A stretch of 64,000 bases of DNA from Enhydrobacter sp. (GCA_026126105.1 JAHCJV010000019.1:1-64000), one strand, 5' to 3'; positions 36,811 through 46,286 are shown, numbered from the stretch's first letter. A program made the numbers and translations. The notes: a model not told the origin generated them from the sequence alone.

Positions 36811-39342
36811 TCACTCGTTACGCAATAAAGCCAAGGGCCGCTGCCGGAGTGCCGCCAGGGTGCCAGCGAGCCCGAAGGCGAGGGTCAGCGCCATGGCGCC
36901 GACTGCCACGGCCACGGCGACCGCCGGCAGGAAAGTCCAGCTGAGGTTCATGAGGTTTCTGACGACCAAATAGGCGGCGGCCGTGCCGACCGCCAAGGCC
37001 GCCAGGGCGGTGGCAAGGCCCAAAGTGGCGAACTCCCAAGCAAACGTGCCGGCGATTCGCCCCCTCGTCGCGCCCAAGACCTTCATGACGACTGCTTCGT
37101 GGATGCGTCGCCGCTGGGTTGCCAGCATGGCGCCGGCCAGCACTAATATGCCGGCCAGGATGCTGAGCAGCCCGATCACCCGGACTGCCAGCCCGATGTT
37201 GCCCAGCACATCCGAGGCGGTCTGGACGGCATCGCGAATCCGCACCACCGTGACGTTCGGAAAGCGGTCCGTCACCGCAGTGAAGATCCTCTCCTCCGCC
37301 TCCGGGGTTGCCCTGACGGTGGCGAGGTAGGTGTGAGGCGCCTTGTCGAGGAGGCCGGGCGAGAAGACGAAGACGAAGTTGATCGACAGGGTTTGCCATT
37401 CGATCCGTCGCAGAGAAGCGATCTTGGCCTCGATGTCGCGACCGAGAACGTTGACGGTGATCGTGTCGCCGATGCCGATCCCGAACGCGCTGGCGAGTGC
37501 AGCGTCAAACGAGACGAGCTGCGGCCCGCGATAGTCCGCAGGCCACCACTCGCCCGCGACGAGGCGCGAGCCTTCCGGCTCTGTCGCCGAATAGGTCACG
37601 CCGCGGTCGCCATCGACTGCCCAGCGGGCATCGGACGGCACCATTGACTGATTGACCGGCTCGCCGGCGATCTTGACGATGCGGCCGCGCAGTGACGGCA
37701 CCTCCTCGAGCTTGCCGGCCCCCGGCACTGCGGCAACGGTCTTCTCGAAGTCGGCAATCTGCGAGCTCTGGATGTCGACGAAGAAGAAGGCCGGCGCGTC
37801 CTTCGGGATGCGCTCCGTGAGTTGCGCGCGCAGATTGCCCTCGATCAACGCCGTCGCCACCAACACGGTAAGCCCAAGGCCGAGGGAGAGCATGACGATG
37901 GGCGTCGGCGAGCCCGGCCGATGGAGATTTGCAAGCGCCAGCCGCAACGCGGCGAGCTTGGGCTTGCCGACCCTTGCCGCGGCCCACATCAACCCACGCG
38001 CCAGCAGCGGAAAAGCGACGAACGCGCCGATCGCGCCAAGGACGAACCAGCCCGCCGTGCGGCGGTCGGGGGCCACATAGACCGTGAAGGCCGCCAGCAC
38101 GACGGCCGCACCCGCAATGAGCACCAGTTCGCCGAGCGCCACCCTCCGGCTCCCGACGACCGTCCCGCGCATGAGGGTCGCCGCCGAAACGGCCCGCGCG
38201 CGCAACAGCGGCAGAAGGGCGAAGAGCAGTGACACCAGCAGGCCGAATGTTCCGGCTGTGAGGAGCGGCTGGATATAGACGTCGACGCGGGCGCGCAGCG
38301 GCAGGAGATCGGCAATGGCCGTCTGCGCCACGAAGGGCAAAGCCGCACCGATGACGACACCGATCGCCACCCCGAGCAGGGAAAGCGCCCCGATCTGAAG
38401 GAAATAGACGAGGAAAACCAGCCGCTGCGGCGCGCCGAGGCACTTCAGGGTCGCGATTGTGCGCAGCCTCGCCGTCAGGAAACTCGAGATGGCATTGCCG
38501 ACCCCGACTCCGCCGACCAGCAACGCCGCAAGCCCGACCAGGCTCAGGAACTGGGTCAAACGGCTCAGCCAGAACTGAAGGCTGCCGCCGGCATCGGCAA
38601 GGCCGCGCACCCGCCAGCCGGCTTGCGGGAACTCGGTCTTTATGCGCCCGATCGTCTGGAGATCCGAAACACCCGGCGGCAGGCGCAGACGATATTCCCA
38701 GGTCAGCAGGCTTCCCTGTTGAGCGAGCCCGGATTCGGCGATCGCCGCCAGGGGAATCATCAGCCTCGGCCCGAGGCTGGCGAAAGCGTTTAGACCGCGA
38801 TCGGGCTCGCGGACGATGACGGCACGCAACTCGACGATAGCGTCGCCGACCTTGAGGCGGTCGCCCAGCGCCACGTTCATGCGCTTCAGTCCGGTTTCCT
38901 CGACGGCGGCACCCCATATGCCATCGCGCTTGGCGAGCGCGTCGGCGAGCGATCCCCCGCCCTTGAGTTCCACCCTGCCGTAAAGCGGATAATCAGGCTC
39001 GAGGGCCTTGAGCTGGATCAGCGCAGTATGACCGTCCGACTTTACCGGACGCGCCATCGAGCGGCTGTCGATCCAGCGCGTCATCTCTCCCTGCTTGCCA
39101 AGCCAGGCGATCTGCTCGGGCGTGGCCTCGCGATACAGCAGCGACACCGCGACGTCGCCACCCAGGATTTCGCGAGCGTCGGCGCGCAAGCCCTCCTCGA
39201 CCGCACGGCTGAACGAAAGAATGGCAGCGATTGCGCCGACGCCCAGCGCGAGGCAGGCGATGAACAGCCGAAAGCCGCCCAGACCGCTACGCATCTCGCG
39301 CCGCGCCAGGGTGATGGCGAGACGCAGATAAGCCGGAATCAT
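36811..39342 (-). CDS. FtsX-type ABC exporter permease (YbbP-like)
   Basis: 843-residue membrane protein with two FtsX/MacB-type halves. A first membrane helix opens the protein (GFRLFIACLALGVGAIAAILSF). It is followed by a large periplasmic domain, a central bundle of membrane helices (about 265-470), a second periplasmic domain, and a final bundle beginning VIGLLSILAGILVLAGAMLATQRRRIHEAVVMKVLGATR. It overlaps the ATP-binding gene by four bases. With that subunit it resembles E. coli YbbA-YbbP, which neighbours tesA in the same divergent arrangement as here. Confidence 0.92.
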   Translation of the reverse strand: MIPAYLRLAITLARREMRSGLGGFRLFIACLALGVGAIAAILSFSRAVEEGLRADAREILGGDVAVSLLYREATPEQIAWLGKQGEMTRWIDSRSMARPVKSDGHTALIQLKALEPDYPLYGRVELKGGGSLADALAKRDGIWGAAVEETGLKRMNVALGDRLKVGDAIVELRAVIVREPDRGLNAFASLGPRLMIPLAAIAESGLAQQGSLLTWEYRLRLPPGVSDLQTIGRIKTEFPQAGWRVRGLADAGGSLQFWLSRLTQFLSLVGLAALLVGGVGVGNAISSFLTARLRTIATLKCLGAPQRLVFLVYFLQIGALSLLGVAIGVVIGAALPFVAQTAIADLLPLRARVDVYIQPLLTAGTFGLLVSLLFALLPLLRARAVSAATLMRGTVVGSRRVALGELVLIAGAAVVLAAFTVYVAPDRRTAGWFVLGAIGAFVAFPLLARGLMWAAARVGKPKLAALRLALANLHRPGSPTPIVMLSLGLGLTVLVATALIEGNLRAQLTERIPKDAPAFFFVDIQSSQIADFEKTVAAVPGAGKLEEVPSLRGRIVKIAGEPVNQSMVPSDARWAVDGDRGVTYSATEPEGSRLVAGEWWPADYRGPQLVSFDAALASAFGIGIGDTITVNVLGRDIEAKIASLRRIEWQTLSINFVFVFSPGLLDKAPHTYLATVRATPEAEERIFTAVTDRFPNVTVVRIRDAVQTASDVLGNIGLAVRVIGLLSILAGILVLAGAMLATQRRRIHEAVVMKVLGATRGRIAGTFAWEFATLGLATALAALAVGTAAAYLVVRNLMNLSWTFLPAVAVAVAVGAMALTLAFGLAGTLAALRQRPLALLRNE

Positions 39343-40055
39343 TGGGCCGCTAGGGCATGCGGCGTGCGCCGGTCATCGACCACCAGGCCATCCGCAATAC
39401 GCAGGATACGGTCGCAGCGTTCGGCCAGCATCAGGTCGTGGGTGATGAGCATGAGCGTCGCGCCCTCGGACCGGGCCAGGTCGAAGAGGAGGTCCATCAC
39501 CTGCTTACCCGTGGCGCCGTCCAGATTGCCGGTCGGCTCGTCGGCGAGCAGGAGCTTGGGGCTGCCGACGAAGGCGCGCGCCACGGCAACCCGCTGCTGC
39601 TCGCCACCGGAAAGCTGCGCCGGATAGTGGCTGAGCCGATGGCCGAGCCCAACCCTCTCCAAGGCAACTTGCGCCGCCTCGAATGCGTCCGCGCGGCCAG
39701 CGAATTCCAACGGCAAGGCGACGTTTTCATGCGCCGTCATGGTCGGAATGAGGTGAAATCCCTGAAAAACGATCCCGAGATGGTCGCGCCGCAATCGGGC
39801 GCGGGCGTCGTCGTCGAGCGGCGCCAAGTCGCGGCCGACGATCTCGACCGTTCCCGAGGTGGCGCGCTCCAGGCCACCCGCGACCATCATCAGGCTCGAT
39901 TTTCCCGCCCCAGAAGGACCGACAACCGCGGCGATCTCTCCGGCCGCAATATCGAGCGTAATACCGCGCAGGATATTGACCATGCCGGCATCGCTTGCCA
40001 TGTCGAGATGGACGTCGGTGAAACGGATAATTGGATGCGGGATTGTCACGGCCAT
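39339..40055 (-). CDS. ABC transporter ATP-binding protein (YbbA/LolD-like)
   Basis: 238-residue nucleotide-binding subunit. Walker A is VVGPSGAGKSSLM (near 44), the signature is LSGGEQQRVAVARAF, Walker B is LLLADEPTGNLDGATG, and the His-loop is LITHDL. The ATG at 40055 is preferred; an ATG four codons upstream (40067) is also open. Its start codon overlaps that of the divergent esterase inside CATG. It partners the FtsX-type permease. Confidence 0.93.
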   Translation of the reverse strand: MAVTIPHPIIRFTDVHLDMASDAGMVNILRGITLDIAAGEIAAVVGPSGAGKSSLMMVAGGLERATSGTVEIVGRDLAPLDDDARARLRRDHLGIVFQGFHLIPTMTAHENVALPLEFAGRADAFEAAQVALERVGLGHRLSHYPAQLSGGEQQRVAVARAFVGSPKLLLADEPTGNLDGATGKQVMDLLFDLARSEGATLMLITHDLMLAERCDRILRIADGLVVDDRRTPHALAAQ

Positions 40056-40743
40056 GAGTCTTGCCATTGGATATGGTCGTTTTGCGGCGGCGGTCAATTC
40101 GCTGCTGACGGTTCTTTTCCTCGTCCTGCTGCCTGTTTGGGAGGCAAATCCACAAAGCGCCCCCGTCAAGATCGCCATCCTGGGTGACAGCTTGACAGCG
40201 GGCTTCGGCGTAAAACCGGCGGAATCCTTCCCGGCCCGGCTCGAGATCGCACTCAAAACCCAGGGTCGGAACGTCACGATCTTGAATCACGGGGTCTCAG
40301 GCGACACCACGGCGGGCGGGCTCGATCGGATCGACTGGATGCTGGCCGACAAGCCGGACATCGTGCTTGTCGAGCTGGGTGGGAACGATGCCTTGCGCGG
40401 CACCGATCCGGCGGTGACGGAGAAGAATCTGGCCGCCATCGTCGAGAAGCTGAGGGCTGCCGGGGTCACGGTGTGGCTGGCCGGCATGCTGGCGCCGCGC
40501 AATTTCGGGTCGGATTACGTCGTGACGTTCGACGGGCTGTATAAGCGGGTCGCCGAAAAGTATCAGGTGCCGCTCTATCCGTTCATCCTGGAGGGCATCG
40601 CGCAGGATCCTCTTTACATCCAGGCGGACGGCCTTCATCCCAACGCGAAGGGTGCGCAGATCATCGCCGACAGACTGCTGCCCTTCGTGAGCAAGAACCT
40701 CGACGATCATGCCGCGACTGTTCATCGCCCTGCCCGTCCCTGA
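40054..40743 (+). CDS. TesA-like GDSL arylesterase/acyl-CoA thioesterase I
   Basis: 229-residue secreted SGNH hydrolase. A hydrophobic export segment (VNSLLTVLFLVLLPVW, residues 14-29) leads into block I AILGDSLTAGFG with nucleophile Ser46. Further blocks are NHGVSGDTTAGGLDRI (Gly), LVELGGNDALRG (Asn111) and ADGLHPNAKGAQIIAD with the catalytic Asp and His. It hydrolyses esters or thioesters in the periplasm. The ATG at 40054 overlaps the divergent ABC start codon. Its end overlaps the next gene by 35 bases. Confidence 0.92.
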   Translation: MSLAIGYGRFAAAVNSLLTVLFLVLLPVWEANPQSAPVKIAILGDSLTAGFGVKPAESFPARLEIALKTQGRNVTILNHGVSGDTTAGGLDRIDWMLADKPDIVLVELGGNDALRGTDPAVTEKNLAAIVEKLRAAGVTVWLAGMLAPRNFGSDYVVTFDGLYKRVAEKYQVPLYPFILEGIAQDPLYIQADGLHPNAKGAQIIADRLLPFVSKNLDDHAATVHRPARP

Positions 40744-41254
40744 AGAAATTGCCGACGAGCTCACGACTCTGCAATCAGGCGTGCCCGATGCGCGGTGGGT
40801 GCCGGCGGAGAATTTCCACGTCACGCTTTGCTTCGCGGGCGAGGTGCAGGGGGGCGTCATGAAGGACCTCGAGGAGGAGCTGTCCGACATCGCCGGACCG
40901 CAATTCTCCGTTTCGGTGGCGGGCGTCGAGCAGTTCTCGACCGGCAAGCAGCCCAAGGCGCTTGTCGCCCTGGTGGAGCGGAGCGACCGGCTCGACTGGC
41001 TGCAGCAGAAAGTTTCGACCGTCGCGCGCAATTGCGGGATCGAGATCGACCGTCGCAAGTTCCGCCCCCACGTGACCTTGGCACGCTTTTCCAACGGCGC
41101 AGAGACTGGCCATCACATTGCCCAGTTCATGGCCAGCCATTCGACTTTCCAAGCCGGGCCATGGGTCGCCGATCATTTCGCGCTCTATTCCAGCCGGCGC
41201 AGCAGCAGCGGCTCGGTCTACCGCGAGGAAGCCGCTTATGATTTGACGTTTTAG
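40709..41254 (+). CDS. thpR: RNA 2',3'-cyclic phosphodiesterase (LigT/ThpR type)
   Basis: 181-residue 2H phosphoesterase. It opens MPRLFIALPVPEEI and carries both catalytic HxTx motifs: ENFHVTLCFAGEV near residue 38 and KFRPHVTLARF near 115. It opens 2',3'-cyclic phosphates on RNA. The start lies inside the end of the esterase gene, in another frame, so the two are probably one transcript. Confidence 0.92.
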   Translation: MPRLFIALPVPEEIADELTTLQSGVPDARWVPAENFHVTLCFAGEVQGGVMKDLEEELSDIAGPQFSVSVAGVEQFSTGKQPKALVALVERSDRLDWLQQKVSTVARNCGIEIDRRKFRPHVTLARFSNGAETGHHIAQFMASHSTFQAGPWVADHFALYSSRRSSSGSVYREEAAYDLTF

Positions 41255-41294
41255 CGCGGATCGCCGGCAAACCGGGAGAGCTTCGCCCCCGGAC

Positions 41295-41969
41295 CTATGC
41301 CGGCGATTGCTGAACGTCGACCATCGAGAGGACAGTAGGGCCAAGATCGGCAGGCGACTCGACCAGCTGGTCTGCACCAGCCCCTTCAAGTTCGTCGCGA
41401 GTGCCATAACCCCAAAGAACGCCAAGGCCGCGCATGCCGACCGCGTGTGCGCCGGAAATGTCAAAACGGCGATCGCCGACCATCAGGCTGTGAGACGGCG
41501 AAAGGCCGTGTTTGGATACGATATGGGCGAGCAGCTCAGGCTTGTGATCGAGCTCGCCGCCCGGCTCTGAGCCGTAGATGCCATCGAAGTACGAGGCGAA
41601 TTCCAGATGATCCAGAATGCGGCTGGCGAAAGCCGCCCGCTTCGATGTCGCGAGATAGACTCGCAATCCGCCCCGCTTCATCTCGCCGAGGGATTCGCCG
41701 ATCCCTGGGTAAGGCACACTGCCGAGATATCCGCTTTCGCCGTAGTGCCGACGATAGGCGGTCGCCGCTTCTTTGACCCTGTCGTCCCCGTACGATTGCA
41801 ACAAGACCTGCATCATGTCTTCGAGCGGCGGCCCGATGATGCGTCGTATATCGAGGCCTTCATCCGGGCGATGTCCAAGCGCCCGCAGAGCCGCGAGGCA
41901 ACTCGCCAGAATGCCGGGGCAAGAATCGATCAGGGTGCCGTCGAGGTCGAGCAGAACAGAGCGAGTCAT
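41295..41969 (-). CDS. HAD-family hydrolase, phosphoglycolate-phosphatase-like
   Basis: 224-residue phosphatase. Motif I is LLDLDGTLIDSCPGI with Asp8 and Asp10. A helical cap follows (GPPLEDMMQVLLQSYG). Motif II is VYLATSKR, and motifs III/IV fall in HKPELLAHIV and SLMVGDRRFDISGAHAVGMRGLGVLWG. It resembles Gph/5'-nucleotidase members; the exact substrate is open. An 84-base gap follows on the upstream side with nothing clear in it. Confidence 0.88.
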   Translation of the reverse strand: MTRSVLLDLDGTLIDSCPGILASCLAALRALGHRPDEGLDIRRIIGPPLEDMMQVLLQSYGDDRVKEAATAYRRHYGESGYLGSVPYPGIGESLGEMKRGGLRVYLATSKRAAFASRILDHLEFASYFDGIYGSEPGGELDHKPELLAHIVSKHGLSPSHSLMVGDRRFDISGAHAVGMRGLGVLWGYGTRDELEGAGADQLVESPADLGPTVLSMVDVQQSPA

Positions 41970-42053
41970 GGGCCGAAGATAGCCGATTGGGACACTCTTG
42001 GCGCTGACCAGGGATTGAGGCGCGTGACAGTCAAGGCCCGGCAGGAGCGTCCT

Positions 42054-43097
42054 TTAGACGAACGTAAGCAGCCGGCGCGGATTGTTCACCAGGATGGCGT
42101 CGATCTCCTCGGCGCTATAGCCACGCTTCTTCATCATCGGAACGACGTTGCGGAAGATGTGGCCGTAGCCGTGGCCGCCAAAGCTCGTCAGCCGGGTGCG
42201 GTAGCAGATGTCGTGGCTGATCACGACTCGGTCGAGATGGCCGTGGTCGATCAGCGCGCGGATCAGCCTGAGCCGCGTCGCGTCGTTCGGCATGTCGATG
42301 TCGCTCAGGCCATAGTAGCTCGACTCCTGGCCGAACAGGTCGAACTCGACCGTGACGCCGGAGTCCGCGAGCTTCAGCAGCCGCGGCTCGTCGAAGATCG
42401 TGCGATCGATGTGGCTGATGACGATCCGATCGGTAGGATGGCCGGCCGCCTTGATGAAGTCGGCGACCTGTTGCGGCTGATCGGGGTCGCGACCGGGATG
42501 GACGTTGATCGACGAGCCGGTTTCGTTGGCTGCAATCAGCGCGGCCTGCATCACGCGCTTCTCCGTGGCGGTCCACGGCGACTGGCAGCCGATCTCGCCG
42601 ATCATGCCGGCGCGCACGTCGGTACCCCACGCGCCGTGCAGAATCTGGCCGATCATCTCGTCGGCGAAGCTCTCGACCGGCCGGTCGTGGTTCTTCGGAT
42701 CCTGGTAGTCGTTGACGTAATAGCCGCAGCCCATGATCAGATGCACGCCCGTGCCCGCGGCAATGCGCTTCAACCCGGCCGGATCGGGTGAGAGGCCACC
42801 GCAGGTCAGCTCGACGATGGCGTCGCCGCCGTCATGCTTCATCATCGCGACCTCGGTACGCGCGATGTCCTCGAGGTCGAGCATGTACTTGCGGCCGGCG
42901 CGTTTCAGGCCGCGGCCGTAGTTGATCTGCCACGTGTTCTCGAGCGTGATTTCCGGCCCCAGATCGTTGTCCGAGCGCGTGCCAGGAGGCCGGATATCGC
43001 ACAGCACGTGCTCGTGCATCAGCGTCCGGCCGAGCGCCTTCGGCTCGATCAGCCCGAGGACGGTCTGGACCTTGCCCTTCAATTGCTCGCGGATCAT
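42054..43097 (-). CDS. Phosphotriesterase-family amidohydrolase
   Basis: 347-residue TIM-barrel metal hydrolase of the PTE/PHP family, acting on a lactone, ester or phosphoester. The binuclear metal ligands are readable: His28 and His30 (LMHEHVLCD), Glu168 in MIGEIGC as bridging carboxylate (as in the E. coli homology protein, in place of the carbamylated Lys of true phosphotriesterase), His200 (INVHPG), His229 (VISHID) and Asp296 (VISHDICYR). Its start overlaps the stop of the upstream Bug gene as ATGA. The divergent gene is the DMFase-like enzyme. Confidence 0.9.
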   Translation of the reverse strand: MIREQLKGKVQTVLGLIEPKALGRTLMHEHVLCDIRPPGTRSDNDLGPEITLENTWQINYGRGLKRAGRKYMLDLEDIARTEVAMMKHDGGDAIVELTCGGLSPDPAGLKRIAAGTGVHLIMGCGYYVNDYQDPKNHDRPVESFADEMIGQILHGAWGTDVRAGMIGEIGCQSPWTATEKRVMQAALIAANETGSSINVHPGRDPDQPQQVADFIKAAGHPTDRIVISHIDRTIFDEPRLLKLADSGVTVEFDLFGQESSYYGLSDIDMPNDATRLRLIRALIDHGHLDRVVISHDICYRTRLTSFGGHGYGHIFRNVVPMMKKRGYSAEEIDAILVNNPRRLLTFV

Positions 43098-44077
43098 TGC
43101 GGCTCCAGCTTGGCCGCATCGACCACCTTCTTCCATTTTACCGTCTCGCGCTTGATCTGCGCAGCGAGCTCGTCGGCGCCGCCGATCAGGTCCGAAGCGC
43201 CGGCATCGCGGATTTTCTTGATCACGGCAGGCAGCTTGCCGCCTTTCACCACCTCGTCGGATAGCTTCTGCACGATCTCCTTCGGCGTGCCGGCCGGAGC
43301 GGCGACATACCACCAGGGAGCGGCGTCGAAGCCGTCGAAGCCCTGCTCGGCGATGGTCGGCACGTCGGGCAGCGCAAACCAGCGCTTGCTGGAGCTGACG
43401 CCCAGCGCCCGCAACGTGCCGGCGTTGATGTGCGGCAGGTAGGGCGGCAGATTGTCCATGGTGCTCGGAATATTGCCGGCGAGCAGGTCCTGCAGCACCA
43501 GCGAGCTGCCGCGATAAACGATGTGCTCGACCTTGAAGCCGGCCAGTGACTGGAAATACTCCATCGCAAGATGGCCGGTGCCGCCGATCGCCGGCGAGCC
43601 GAAGCTCACCTTGTTCGGGCCCTGTTTCTTGCAGTATTCGACATATTCCTTGGCGGTGTTGACCGGCAGGCTCTTGTTCACGGCGAGCACGTTGGCGACC
43701 TCGCCGAACAGCGCGACCGGCTCGAAGGCGGTGGCCGTGTCGTACGGCATCTTCTTGTAGAGAAACTGGTTGGTGACAGCGGTGCCGACCGTGCCGAGCA
43801 GCAGGGTGTACCCGTCGGGCGATGCTTTTGCGACCAGATCCGCACCGATGTTGCCGCCGGCGCCGCTCTTGTTCTCCACCACCACATTGGCGCCCCAGGC
43901 GTTCTGCAGGTGGTCGGCGACGATGCGACCCAGCAGGTCGGTCGTTCCGCCGGGCGCGAAAGGCACGATCAGGCGAATCGTCTTGGCCGGATAAGCCTGC
44001 GCCCAGCTCTGGCGCGCAATCAATGGCGCGGCAACTGCACCGACGACGAGGGTTCGACGGCCGAATCTCTTTGACAT
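43094..44077 (-). CDS. Tripartite tricarboxylate (TTT) Bug-family binding protein
   Basis: 327-residue periplasmic solute-binding protein. A twin-arginine-like signal (SKRFGRRTLVVGAVAAPLIARQSWAQA) is followed by the Bug signature YPAKTIRLIVPFAPGGTTDLLGRIVA, then VVENKSGAGGNIGADLVAKASPDGYTLLLG. The ATG at 44077 follows GGAGAAAATCGCC. TctA/TctB membrane subunits are absent here, as is usual for orphan Bug genes. Ligands of the family are carboxylates, amides or aromatic acids. Coupled to the phosphotriesterase-like gene. Confidence 0.92.
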   Translation of the reverse strand: MSKRFGRRTLVVGAVAAPLIARQSWAQAYPAKTIRLIVPFAPGGTTDLLGRIVADHLQNAWGANVVVENKSGAGGNIGADLVAKASPDGYTLLLGTVGTAVTNQFLYKKMPYDTATAFEPVALFGEVANVLAVNKSLPVNTAKEYVEYCKKQGPNKVSFGSPAIGGTGHLAMEYFQSLAGFKVEHIVYRGSSLVLQDLLAGNIPSTMDNLPPYLPHINAGTLRALGVSSSKRWFALPDVPTIAEQGFDGFDAAPWWYVAAPAGTPKEIVQKLSDEVVKGGKLPAVIKKIRDAGASDLIGGADELAAQIKRETVKWKKVVDAAKLEPQ

Positions 44078-44129
44078 GGCGATTTTCTCCTTGTGCAGCG
44101 AATATATCGGGCAAACATGGGGAGACAAC

Positions 44130-46286
44130 GTGACAGCATCGCTCACAGGCTACGCGGATCGCGTTTCTGTACGCGCCGGCAAGACGATTTCCTTCAAGGT
44201 ATCGAGCAGCGGACCGGCCCCCTTCAATGCCGCGCTGGTGCGCATCATTTGCGGCGACCCCAATCCCGCCGGGCGCGGCACCATCCTCGAGGATCAATCC
44301 GAGCTTTTCGACGGCCGTTTCCCCTCGAAGGTCCAGCATGCCTGGCCGGGATCCTACGCAATCATCCAGGGAGCAGCGTCGGTCGCCATGCCGCAGGCGC
44401 TATCGATCGAGGCCCTGATCTGGCCAACCTTGCCGGCTGACGGGCTGCAGACGGTGATCTCCCGGCGAGACGGCAACACCGGCGCCGGCTTCGCTCTGGT
44501 GCTCACACCAGAAGGCATGGCGCTCGAAGTAGGCGATGCCAAGGTCTCGGTCGGCAAGCGTCTGCGCGCCCATACCTGGTACCGCGTCTGGGCGAGCGCC
44601 GATGCGAGCACCGGCATGCTGAGGGTCGGTCAGCAGCCACTGAAGCGCGCCTTTGCCGTCGAGGACGAAGGCGCTGCGGATGTCATCGCCGTGACTCCTC
44701 TCCCCATCGACGTCGGGCAGCCGATCATGATCGGCGCGGAATCCGGCAGCGAACGGCCCGCGCAGCGCTGCTTCAACGGCAAGATCGAAGCGCCGTCGAT
44801 CGCCGGCGTCGCGGCGTGGGATTTTTCGCGGCGCATGGAGTCGATGGAGATCGAGGATACCGGTCCCAACGCGCTGCACGGAAGGCTGGTCAATCTGCCG
44901 ACGCGGGCAATGAAGGGCGCGGCCTGGACCGGTGCCGAGCGGGACTGGAAGCGCGCGCCGCATCACTACGGCGCGATCCACTTCCACGACGACGACCTGC
45001 ATGACTGCGGCTGGACCGACAGCTTCAGCTTCACGGTGCCGAAGGACCTGAAGAGCGGCGTCTATGGCATGCAGCTGACCTGCGGCCAGCATCGCGACAT
45101 CATTCCCTTCTTCGTGCGGCCGGAACTCGGCAAGCCGAAATCGAAGGTCGTCTATCTCGTCTCGACCTTCACTTACCAAGTCTACACCAATTTCGCCCGC
45201 GGCCTTTACAACGATGCCTTCCGCCAGAGAGTCGCCGACTGGAAAGCCGCGCCAAACAATCCGGACGACCACAAGGATTACGGTCTCTCGACCTACAATC
45301 ATCATCGCGACGGGTCGGGCGTAGCCTATTCCTCGCGCCTGCGGCCGCAGCTCACCTGGCGACCGAACTTCCTCGCGCTGTTCGACTCCAAGGGATCGGG
45401 CCTGCGCCATCTGCCGGCGGATTCGCATCTCACGTCGTGGCTCGACCGAATGGGCATCGACTTCGACGTGATCACCGACCACGACCTCGACCGCGAAGGC
45501 GTGGCTCTGCTCGCGCCGTACAAGGTCGTCCTTACCGGCGCGCATCCGGAATATCACACCGCCAACACGCTCGATGCGCTGCAGAGCTACATCGATACCG
45601 GCGGGCGGCTGATGTATCTCGGTGGCAACGGCTTCTACTGGCGAGTCGCTCTCTCGGACAAGGTGCCCGGCGCCATTGAGGTGCGGCGCACCGAGGGCGG
45701 TATCCGCACCTGGGCGGCGGAACCTGGCGAGTATTATCACGCGTTCGACGGCAACTATGGCGGCCTGTGGCGGCGCAGCGACCGGCCGCCCCAGGTCCTG
45801 TGCGGCATCGGCTTCACCAGCCAGGGCACGTTCGTGGGCGACTCCTACCGCCGAGCGGCAGCGTCGCGCGACAATCACCACGCGTGGATCTTCGAGGGTG
45901 TGAAGGCCGACGAGCTGTTCGGCGGCTACGGCTTCTCGGGCGGCGGCGCGGCGGGCTTCGAGCTCGACCGGCTCGACCATCGGCTGGGCAGCCCGCTCAA
46001 CGCCGTGGTGCTCGCATCGTCCGAGGGCCACGACCGCAAGAATTTCGTCGTCGTGCACGAGGAGCGGCTGGGCTTCGACACCACGATTCCCGGCGAGACG
46101 CTGGAGCAGCTGATCCGCGCCGATATGACTTATATCGAGAAACCGATGGGCGGCGCGGTCTTTTCTACCGGGTCGATCACCTATTGCGGCGCCCTGCCAG
46201 CGCAGAATTTCGACAACGACGTCTCGCGGCTGACCTTCAACGTGATCAACCGCTTCGGCGAGCTCAACCGGACCTGGCCGCTTTGA
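44130..46286 (+). CDS. N,N-dimethylformamidase large-subunit-like enzyme
   Basis: 718-residue protein. Residues 1-80 are an all-beta domain, about 85-260 look like a LamG/concanavalin domain (ALSIEALIWPT, WYRVWASADA, FNGKIEAPSIAGVAAWDFS), and the rest is the DMFase catalytic region. As I recall, the Paracoccus enzyme uses a two-Tyr, one-Glu mononuclear iron centre with a nearby His. Matching residues here are Tyr349 (FTYQVYTNF), Tyr389 (LSTYNHH), Glu474 and His472 in GAHPEYH, with similar spacing. The GTG at 44130 follows GGGGAG; the upstream ATG at 44076 would run into the divergent gene. Cleavage of an amide C-N bond is the likely reaction. No small subunit is encoded nearby. Confidence 0.82.
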   Translation: MTASLTGYADRVSVRAGKTISFKVSSSGPAPFNAALVRIICGDPNPAGRGTILEDQSELFDGRFPSKVQHAWPGSYAIIQGAASVAMPQALSIEALIWPTLPADGLQTVISRRDGNTGAGFALVLTPEGMALEVGDAKVSVGKRLRAHTWYRVWASADASTGMLRVGQQPLKRAFAVEDEGAADVIAVTPLPIDVGQPIMIGAESGSERPAQRCFNGKIEAPSIAGVAAWDFSRRMESMEIEDTGPNALHGRLVNLPTRAMKGAAWTGAERDWKRAPHHYGAIHFHDDDLHDCGWTDSFSFTVPKDLKSGVYGMQLTCGQHRDIIPFFVRPELGKPKSKVVYLVSTFTYQVYTNFARGLYNDAFRQRVADWKAAPNNPDDHKDYGLSTYNHHRDGSGVAYSSRLRPQLTWRPNFLALFDSKGSGLRHLPADSHLTSWLDRMGIDFDVITDHDLDREGVALLAPYKVVLTGAHPEYHTANTLDALQSYIDTGGRLMYLGGNGFYWRVALSDKVPGAIEVRRTEGGIRTWAAEPGEYYHAFDGNYGGLWRRSDRPPQVLCGIGFTSQGTFVGDSYRRAAASRDNHHAWIFEGVKADELFGGYGFSGGGAAGFELDRLDHRLGSPLNAVVLASSEGHDRKNFVVVHEERLGFDTTIPGETLEQLIRADMTYIEKPMGGAVFSTGSITYCGALPAQNFDNDVSRLTFNVINRFGELNRTWPL

